Positions 13,083-17,986 of a stretch of 17,986 nucleotides of DNA are shown here, in pieces. Positions within the stretch are counted from its first letter, which is position 1, and each line of letters starts with the position of its first letter. Source of the stretch: Oscillospiraceae bacterium (GTDB taxonomy: Bacteria; Bacillota; Clostridia; Oscillospirales; Ruminococcaceae); contig DOQG01000032.1 in assembly GCA_003512525.1 (NCBI GenBank), forward strand, positions 1 to 17,986, given 5' to 3'. The notes beneath the pieces are model-generated. The model was not told the DNA's origin. It was given only the letters and a program-made list of their open reading frames with translations, and did not search any database. Both the position numbers and the translations under genes were made by a program.

Positions 13083-14123
13083 TCAATCCGTCACAATCAT
13101 ATTCCTGCCTGCTGCCTTGGCTTTATACAGCCTTTTGTCGGCGGCAGTGAATATATCCGTTATTGAGCTGTTCCTGCCGTACAGCGCCGCTCCGGCGCTG
13201 AATGTGAACTCCTTGCCTTTCTCTCTCTCCGAAAATTGAGCATACTCCTTGCTTATTCGGTTCATTACCGTCAAAACCGCTTCCGCGTTATCCGTTGCAA
13301 ACAGTATCATAAATTCCTCGCCGCCGAAACGTGCTAACAGATCTTTTTCTCCAAGATTTTCCTTGACCGTATCGGCAAACTTTTTTAAGACCCTGTCGCC
13401 GAAAACATGACCGTATGTGTCATTGACAGACTTGAAATAATCAAGATCTATAAGTACGGCATAGTGCTTTTCGTCCGCCATCTCTGCCGTCTGATTTTCC
13501 AGATAACGAATGAGATAACGTCTGTTTCTGATCTCTGTGAGCGGATCTGTGTTCACTGCCTGCGTAAGCTCTTCACCCATGCGACTCAGTTCCCTCGCCT
13601 GTTGCTCATACTGAATTATTACCATTGCCACTGCAACAAGTATTGCAAAAAAAGCTATTATAAACGATATCAATGTGTCAATACCCAAGCTGTCCGAAGC
13701 AACATTGAACTGCGGACAAGTATGGCGTACTATGAAAGCCGCGATATCAACAATGAATACCGCTGTTCCCATTATGACCCTATGACCTGATTTCATAAAG
13801 GTTACTATTCCTATTTCCGCAACCAACATATACACCATTGTGCTTTCGCCGTAGGAAATATACAGCAACGGAAATTCGATAAATCCCAGTATAAGCAGTA
13901 TTATGAACGTTGCAACATACGTTCTTCCGCTGAAAAAACCATACATAGATGCATTTATTATGACCACTGCGCATAATGCACACATAAGCGTTTGCGTTGT
14001 AAACCCAAACAGAATGGCATTTGCCGTAAAACCGGCTATATTGGATATACACCCTGTGATCGCAAGAACTGCAAATAATTTAGTCCGCAGATCGGAATTT
14101 TTAAAATCAAGCAAATTATCCAT
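13083..14123 (-). CDS. Membrane-anchored GGDEF diguanylate cyclase
   Basis: 346 residues. Residues 15-170 form about six hydrophobic segments. The GGDEF domain follows: DPLTEIRNRR (193-202), IDLDYFKSVNDTYGH (225-239), the signature GGEEF (267-271), and a C-terminal AADKRLYKAKAAGRN. All active-site residues are kept, so it should make cyclic di-GMP from GTP. The RxxD inhibitory site expected before GGEEF is absent (GEKD instead), so product inhibition at that site is unlikely. The N-terminal part is a membrane sensor of no named family. The ATG at 14123 has AAAGAGG upstream. It starts 37 nt after the end of the SipW-like gene and is probably co-transcribed with it. Confidence 0.92.
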   Translation of the reverse strand: MDNLLDFKNSDLRTKLFAVLAITGCISNIAGFTANAILFGFTTQTLMCALCAVVIINASMYGFFSGRTYVATFIILLILGFIEFPLLYISYGESTMVYMLVAEIGIVTFMKSGHRVIMGTAVFIVDIAAFIVRHTCPQFNVASDSLGIDTLISFIIAFFAILVAVAMVIIQYEQQARELSRMGEELTQAVNTDPLTEIRNRRYLIRYLENQTAEMADEKHYAVLIDLDYFKSVNDTYGHVFGDRVLKKFADTVKENLGEKDLLARFGGEEFMILFATDNAEAVLTVMNRISKEYAQFSEREKGKEFTFSAGAALYGRNSSITDIFTAADKRLYKAKAAGRNMIVTD

Positions 14124-14160
14124 TCTAAGGATGCCTCTTTCGTTCTCACTTTTCTGTCCG

Positions 14161-15219
14161 TCAATGATGACGTTTCTCTATATCGGCAAGGATATCATCT
14201 ATATCATATCTCTTATCGTCTTCATCTTGAAAAACAAGCGATATATCAGGTTCTGAGCCTGCCGCCGTTTTTTTCGTCTTGTCCGGAACAAATCTTTCAG
14301 CGACTTCTTTCTTTTCTGTAATTAAAGTCGGCTTATGAGCGGGTCTGCTGTCGGGTGCGGCGTTCACGGAAACAGTTCCTGCAGGTTTCGCCGATTTTTC
14401 CGTCAAGCTCCTGTCCTCAGACATTCTGCGCTTTGCAGCTGTTGAAAAATCCGTTCTGTCCCTTATCTCATCGGCATTGACCGTAGCATTCCGCTTTACC
14501 CTTAACCGATCGGTAAATTCATCGGTCTTGCTGTGAGCGCCGTCCGTCAGCGGCTTACGGGTCAAGCCCGGTTTATCCGATATAGCGGGTATCTTAGCCT
14601 TGTTAAGATTGATTTTTGCCTGCTCCCGTTCTTTGGGCGCAGCAGGTGTATATACAGGGGTTTCTTCCTGGAGCTTTACGGGTTCTACCTTTGGTACAGG
14701 ACGCTTTGAGAATATGAATTTGACTATCTCAAAAGCAACTATCGCAAGGCAAGGAAGTATTGCTATTGCCATTACACCGAACGGTGACATAGCAAAGCCT
14801 ATCACAGCACCCAGAAAATCACTGCAATAGTTGACCCTTGCAACAAGCCGGCTTTGTGAAATCGTGATGTTCTCGCCGCCTTGTGTTTCTATATCAAAGC
14901 TCATAACGCCCTCTTTGAGCGTTGAAGAATTAACCTTTGCGAGTTGCGCCCCGCCGTTCTCATAGCGATTATATATTATCAGTTCTCCGTTGTTTACCTC
15001 ATCGGGCCACACCTTCTGCGCTATAGCGGCAGTACCCGCTTTTAACTGGTAAAAACCGTTATCCTGCACTATGTAAACATTATAGCCGAAAATATCCGGT
15101 GCAGAACCGCTGCCGAAAGAAAACAGCATTGATGTAACTGCCAGGAATACGGCGAAAACAATAAGCGCTATTCCGATCACAATACCGAACACTCTCGCAA
15201 CCGATGACCTTTTTATCAA
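14161..15219 (-). CDS. SipW-like signal peptidase homologue, catalytically degenerate
   Basis: 352 residues, starting at TTG (15219) with GAGG 5 nt upstream on the minus strand. The first about 170 residues follow the SipW-type (archaeal/ER-type) signal peptidase layout: a membrane segment (9-35), GYNVYIV (45-51) where SipW enzymes have GYxPYIV, a PDEV..GELIIY stretch matching the conserved GD.I.F region, and a second segment FLGAVIGFAMSPFGVM...ILP (135-168). The Ser-Met of the active site is replaced by Gly-Phe (55-56) and no catalytic His/Lys block is visible, so it should not cleave. Residues 171-352 are a long charged, Lys/Arg/Asp-rich, probably disordered cytoplasmic tail. It is the first gene of a pair with the GGDEF protein. 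Function is unknown; the fold assignment is inference from pattern. Confidence 0.6.
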   Translation of the reverse strand: MIKRSSVARVFGIVIGIALIVFAVFLAVTSMLFSFGSGSAPDIFGYNVYIVQDNGFYQLKAGTAAIAQKVWPDEVNNGELIIYNRYENGGAQLAKVNSSTLKEGVMSFDIETQGGENITISQSRLVARVNYCSDFLGAVIGFAMSPFGVMAIAILPCLAIVAFEIVKFIFSKRPVPKVEPVKLQEETPVYTPAAPKEREQAKINLNKAKIPAISDKPGLTRKPLTDGAHSKTDEFTDRLRVKRNATVNADEIRDRTDFSTAAKRRMSEDRSLTEKSAKPAGTVSVNAAPDSRPAHKPTLITEKKEVAERFVPDKTKKTAAGSEPDISLVFQDEDDKRYDIDDILADIEKRHH

Positions 15220-15276
15220 ATTTGCCTCATTTCCGTCAAAAAAGCTCTTGACAACAAATTAAAAATACGATATAAT

Positions 15277-15305
15277 TATATAGTCGATTTTAAGCATTCT
15301 TACAA
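15277..15305 (-). promoter_or_regulatory. Proximal promoter of the SipW-like/GGDEF pair
   Basis: On the minus strand, TTGTAA (15305-15300), 17-nt spacer, TATATA (15282-15277); TATAAT overlaps it two bases downstream. The arms of an 8-bp inverted repeat (15279-15286 and 15309-15316) flank and overlap it. Confidence 0.5.
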
Positions 15306-15316
15306 ATACGACTATA
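15279..15316. repeat. Inverted repeat in the promoter region
   Basis: TATAGTCG (15279-15286) is the exact inverse of CGACTATA (15309-15316), with 22 bp between. One arm covers the proximal -10, and the other lies just downstream of the distal -10. This could be an operator for a dimeric regulator or a hairpin in the longer transcript. Confidence 0.45.
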
Positions 15317-15319
15317 GTT

Positions 15320-15348
15320 ATTTTATCATATTCGGTTACTTATTTCAA
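15320..15348 (-). promoter_or_regulatory. Distal promoter of the SipW-like/GGDEF pair
   Basis: On the minus strand, TTGAAA (15348-15343), 17-nt spacer, TAAAAT (15325-15320). It starts within 40 bp of the divergent tRNA gene. Confidence 0.5.
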
Positions 15349-15388
15349 GTGCATTTTGCTGTAAGTAATACAGAAATAAAATGATTTT

Positions 15389-15464
15389 GCTTGTGTAGCA
15401 CAGTTGGTAGTGCAGCTCATTCGTAATGAGCAGGTCGCAGGTTCGAGTCCCGTCACAAGCTCCA
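15389..15464 (+). tRNA. tRNA-Thr (anticodon CGT)
   Basis: 76 nt with encoded CCA. The acceptor stem GCTTGTG (15389-15395) pairs with CACAAGC (15454-15460). The D arm contains AGTTGGTAG. The anticodon stem GCTCA/TGAGC encloses loop TTCGTAA, giving anticodon CGT, which reads ACG (Thr). The T arm is CGCAGGTTCGAGTCCCG-like with the GGTTCGAGTCC core. It is transcribed away from the SipW-like gene and toward the prophage. A weak promoter TTTCAA-17-TAATAC lies just upstream. Confidence 0.96.
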
Positions 15465-15471
15465 TAGAAAC

Positions 15472-15503
15472 AACCGCTTAAGCATATTGCTTAAGCGGTT
15501 TTC
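15472..15503 (+). terminator. Terminator of the tRNA gene
   Basis: A nearly perfect stem (15472-15484 with 15488-15500) around a small loop, followed by TTTTC and further T residues. It lies 8 nt after the CCA. Confidence 0.9.
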
Positions 15504-15540
15504 TTGTATTTTCGATAATTATTATCAAATCGTGAATTTT

Positions 15541-15606
15541 ACTGAAATTCACTGAAATTTACTGTAGTATGCATGTCAAAATGCATGTCAAGTTAGGAAG
15601 CTAACT
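15541..15606. repeat. Repeat cluster beside the tRNA, candidate phage att/integrase-binding region
   Basis: ACTGAAATTC/T occurs twice in direct tandem with a third start (15541-15564). Then ATGCATGTCAA occurs twice with 12-bp period (15569-15579, 15581-15591). Next is a small inverted repeat AGTTAG/CTAACT (15591-15606). The cluster lies between a tRNA 3' end and the last prophage gene, where an attachment site with integrase arm sites is expected. No second att copy is in the window. Confidence 0.45.
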
Positions 15607-15617
15607 ATGTATTAAAC

Positions 15618-15660
15618 AAAAAAAATCCCCCGACAGAACCTTTTCGCTCCGCCGGGGGAT
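15618..15660 (-). terminator. Terminator of the phage lysis operon
   Basis: An 8-bp stem ATCCCCCG/CGGGGGAT (15625-15632, 15653-15660), followed on the minus strand by eight T. It lies 9 nt after the endolysin stop. Confidence 0.9.
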
Positions 15661-15669
15661 AACTGTTTA

Positions 15670-16734
15670 TTAAACCTTCTTTAAATCTTTTGCCTTTACC
15701 GCCGCAGTGATCTCTCCGCCCTGACCGATAACGATATAGTCCTCTCTGTCGCCGGAGCCTGCCTGCATAACCTCGTACACATTCGTGTACACGAACAACG
15801 CAAGCGCTCCTCCGTTATACGTCTTTGCACCGTAATTCACTTTCACCTTATCTCCCACGACAAATTTCTGTGTCTGCGTATCGTCCTCCGCCTTGTAAAG
15901 ATCCGCCGTATACAGCCACCCTGTAGGTACTCCGTCAAGACCTATCAGCGTTTCCTTACCGTTACCGGATACCTGCAGTACCGTATAGACCGTGTCATAA
16001 ACATAAGAATAAGGCTTGACCCCGTTTGTAAATACAGCGTCCCGCTTTACTCTTACCTTATCCCCCTTTGAAAATCCGTTGTACTTCTCATCATCGGGCT
16101 TTTCGGGAGGCTTTTCTATGCAGTGCTCCTCGTACCACCTTGCGGTTATCGCAGGATAATCAACAAAGCAAATATCCCCGTCAACATCTTTACCGCCGAT
16201 ATTTTCAATACCCCACTGCCACATTTTCTGCCCGTAATCGAATCTGCTCGGATAGTCCGGACTTTCCGTCCAGTGAGCAAGCCATATGTCAACATCTGCA
16301 AGGCGGCTTTTGTCATAGTAATTTTCCATCCACGAAGGATTAGCATAGACACCTGACGGCAGACCGATAGCGGTCATTTCGGCACAGAATTTGAGTGCCA
16401 TATCAGTACGCTGTGCAGTCGTGAGCTTATCTATCTGTGCCTGTTTTTCGGCGTCAAAAAATACAGGATATGCCGGCTTTAAGCCTTTTACAGCTTTCTT
16501 GCAAGCGGCAAGCTCTGCCCTAAATGTTTCGTCAGACGTTGCCTCGAAATACCAGTACAGTCCATAAGGTATGTTACGCTTCAGGCACTCTGAAAGGTTC
16601 TGCCTGAAATAGCTGTCCTCATCTGAGCGTATGCCGGCACGGATAATTACAAACTTTACGCCTGCCGACACAGCCGCCGTAAAATCAAACTTTTCCTGTG
16701 CTCTGCTGATATCAATTCCCTTGATTTTTAACAT
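15670..16734 (-). CDS. GH25 phage endolysin (lysozyme) with two SH3-like repeats
   Basis: 354 residues. The N-terminal GH25 (Cellosyl/Cpl-1 type) muramidase domain, about 1-210, has GIDIS (D8), FFDAEK (D94, E96), SGVYANPSWM, IWLAHW and the closing MWQWG...VDGDICFVDY. It cuts the N-acetylmuramic acid to N-acetylglucosamine bond. A Pro/Lys/Asp linker (about 207-216) leads to two related SH3-like wall-binding units starting FSKGDKVRVK and FVVGDKVKVN. There is no signal peptide, so release depends on the holin encoded next to it. The ATG at 16734 is 1 nt after the holin stop, and its binding site GAGGAAG lies within the holin gene. It is the last gene of the operon before a strong terminator. Confidence 0.95.
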   Translation of the reverse strand: MLKIKGIDISRAQEKFDFTAAVSAGVKFVIIRAGIRSDEDSYFRQNLSECLKRNIPYGLYWYFEATSDETFRAELAACKKAVKGLKPAYPVFFDAEKQAQIDKLTTAQRTDMALKFCAEMTAIGLPSGVYANPSWMENYYDKSRLADVDIWLAHWTESPDYPSRFDYGQKMWQWGIENIGGKDVDGDICFVDYPAITARWYEEHCIEKPPEKPDDEKYNGFSKGDKVRVKRDAVFTNGVKPYSYVYDTVYTVLQVSGNGKETLIGLDGVPTGWLYTADLYKAEDDTQTQKFVVGDKVKVNYGAKTYNGGALALFVYTNVYEVMQAGSGDREDYIVIGQGGEITAAVKAKDLKKV

Positions 16735-16735
16735 T

Positions 16736-17167
16736 TTATTCTTCCTCGCTTTCGCTTTTCTCTGTGCTGTCGCCCTTGAGCTTCAGCTGCTTTAACACTT
16801 CAAGCATTTTTTTCGGTATCGGTATACCAAGCCCCGCCGCATTTTCCACAAGCGATATACCCTCATTGGCGATAAAAAACATCGTCACTGCCGACTGTAA
16901 TACCGGCGTGCTATTCAGTACATAAGCGTCTAAAACGTGTGCAACGCCGACGAGCATTAAAATCAGGATTTTTTTGACGATACCCTTGAACCCGATTTCG
17001 CTTGATACATCTTTTCTGACGACCGCACACGCAACGCCGGATATGTAGTCAAGCGCCATGCACACGATCAGAGCGGCAAGCAGGGGCGTAAAATCGCCCC
17101 ATATCCAGCCTATTACGCCACCGATAGCTGCAACTATCGCACCGAAAATACTACTTAATTTTTCCAT
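16736..17167 (-). CDS. Phage holin (holin_4/TcdE-like)
   Basis: 143 residues from the ATG at 17167 (MEKLSS), preferred because AAAGGAAA lies just upstream; the frame is open to 17194 without support. Hydrophobic segments lie near residues 5-22, 27-48 (LLAALIVCMALDYISG) and 64-83, with another around 94-110, then an amphipathic ...KKMLEVLKQLK and an acidic tail. The motif ALDYISGV and the tail after IPIPKKM fit the toxin-secretion/phage-lysis holin family. It should form inner-membrane holes that let the endolysin reach the wall. It is 16 nt downstream of the XkdX-like gene. Confidence 0.9.
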   Translation of the reverse strand: MEKLSSIFGAIVAAIGGVIGWIWGDFTPLLAALIVCMALDYISGVACAVVRKDVSSEIGFKGIVKKILILMLVGVAHVLDAYVLNSTPVLQSAVTMFFIANEGISLVENAAGLGIPIPKKMLEVLKQLKLKGDSTEKSESEEE

Positions 17168-17183
17168 AATTTTTCCTTTCTGC

Positions 17184-17414
17184 CTATTCGGCATCTGTTA
17201 TTTCAATCAGCTCGTCGCTGATCTCTTCCTGCTCTGCCTTCATCTCTGCCTCATACTCATCTATCTCCGCGTCAAACCTTGCGATATCCTCCGCCGTTAT
17301 CCTGTCACGGCTGTAATGATTACCGAGCTGCATAGCCGCCCATGCTCTGTCAAAGCTGCCGCTTTTCACGCCGTTCACAGCGACCTCAACGATCCACTTT
17401 CCGAAATCAAGCAT
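17184..17414 (-). CDS. Small XkdX-like phage protein
   Basis: 76 residues. An amphipathic N-terminus (MLDFGKWIVEVAVNGVKSG) is followed by GNHYSRDRITAEDIARFDAEIDEY and a Glu-rich end. Size, position between the tail protein and holin, and the ITAEDI-type motif suggest an XkdX-like protein, whose role is unknown. The start shares one base with the upstream stop (TAATG), with GAGGT upstream, so it is translationally coupled to the tail gene. Confidence 0.6.
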   Translation of the reverse strand: MLDFGKWIVEVAVNGVKSGSFDRAWAAMQLGNHYSRDRITAEDIARFDAEIDEYEAEMKAEQEEISDELIEITDAE

Positions 17415-17986
17415 TATACCTCACCTCCCGATACTGCCGCCGCTTCGAGCGCCGCCACTCTTGCTTCAAGGCTTGTTATTCTGCGTTCCGCGTCCTCAGG
17501 AGCGGGACTCCAGTCAGTCGGCTTGTTGCCCGCTTCAAGCTTCATAGCGCAGACCTCTATATAGTTTCCCGCCGCCGTAGGCTGCAGATATATTCTCGCG
17601 CCCGAATATGTCCCGGTGCTTTGCGGTGAAAATTTAGCCGTAAAGCTGATATACTGCCATTCGTCCGAGATAATTATATCCTGTGTGTTGCCGCTGTGGT
17701 CGGTGGTCGATTTATAGAACGGCTGTAACCTGCACGGAACTCCCTCCGCCGAATTACTGCGTATCCGGCAGGAAAAAGTATATATCACTCCCGAATTAAG
17801 CGGTATGTCGTCCTGCCCGCAAATTATCTGACTGTTTTCATCCGTAGAAGTCAGCCGTATCCCTTTGCTTACACACGATATCGGCGTGTCGGTGATATCA
17901 ACGGTTTGTATCGTTCCCGCCGCTCCATATTTTCGCCAGTGACCCTTGCTGTGACCGCCGTAGCCGATAACCGCTTCAGCCGTTCC
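17414..17986 (-). CDS. Phage tail/fibre protein, N-terminus outside the window
   Basis: 190 residues are visible and the frame is open through the right edge, so the start is missing. The visible part looks like a jelly-roll carbohydrate-binding module: alternating strands (IQTVDITDTPISC, VIYTFSCRIR, WQYISFTAKF, YIEVCAMKLE) ending in the phrase KLEAGNKPTDWSPAPED, common at the end of phage and host surface modules. A short coiled coil follows (RRITSLEARVAALEAA), then the stop. It probably contributes to receptor or wall binding. It is first in the visible lysis/tail cassette. Confidence 0.75.
   Translation of the reverse strand, partial: GTAEAVIGYGGHSKGHWRKYGAAGTIQTVDITDTPISCVSKGIRLTSTDENSQIICGQDDIPLNSGVIYTFSCRIRSNSAEGVPCRLQPFYKSTTDHSGNTQDIIISDEWQYISFTAKFSPQSTGTYSGARIYLQPTAAGNYIEVCAMKLEAGNKPTDWSPAPEDAERRITSLEARVAALEAAAVSGGEV

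Larger units (their letters stand above)
15541..17986 (-). mobile_element. Prophage, lysis end (partial)
   Basis: A compact minus-strand cassette of tail/fibre protein, XkdX-like protein, holin and endolysin, with overlaps or gaps of 1-16 nt, ends at a strong terminator close to tRNA-Thr. Gene order is that of the distal late operon of a siphovirus-like prophage. The rest lies beyond the right edge; the left boundary is approximate. Confidence 0.75.

Overview
The window looks like a chromosome segment of a gut-type Clostridia species, probably Ruminococcus/Oscillospiraceae-like. This is inferred from gene content, AAGGAGG-type ribosome binding sites, consensus sigma-A promoters and typical Firmicutes families (a small 2[4Fe-4S] ferredoxin, a DUF4867 protein, a DUF389 membrane protein, a SipW-type protein). 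No 16S gene is present, so the genus cannot be fixed.

Layout. (1) 1-384: the end of an intergenic region holding two copies of a structured element that reads toward a gene off the left edge. (2) 385-4209: host minus-strand genes, each with its own promoter or terminator: a HAD-type hydrolase/polysaccharide-type protein, a DUF4867 cupin-like protein, a 56-residue ferredoxin and thioredoxin. (3) 4210-5769: guaA (GMP synthase), divergent from thioredoxin. (4) 5771-11423: a visibly AT-rich defence island bounded by a 14-bp direct repeat of the last codons of guaA. It holds a Dam-type methyltransferase, a convergent four-gene operon (controller-type HTH regulator, nuclease, second methyltransferase, second nuclease related to the first), and a divergent stand-alone DUF262 (GmrS-like) gene behind a perfect consensus promoter. 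No integrase is visible, so the island seems non-autonomous or decayed. (5) 11445-15384: host sequence again, with a DUF389 permease-like protein, then a minus-strand pair encoding a catalytically degenerate SipW-like protein and a membrane GGDEF diguanylate cyclase. (6) 15389-15464: tRNA-Thr(CGT). (7) about 15541-17986: the lysis end of a prophage (GH25 endolysin, holin, a small XkdX-like protein, and a tail/fibre protein cut by the window edge), with repeated motifs next to the tRNA that look like an attachment region.

How it fits together. The two nucleases of the restriction operon are full-length divergent relatives with the same PVD...E-x-K core. There are also two methyltransferases of different classes (alpha, FGGG before DPPY; beta, DPPY before the DPF motif). 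The simplest reading is a heterodimeric type II (IIT-like) restriction system with an asymmetric site, one methyltransferase per strand, and timing set by the C-type regulator. A C-box-like site sits at the -35 of the regulator promoter. A related dyad touches the -35 of the DUF262 promoter, so both defence genes may share one regulator; that last step is inference.
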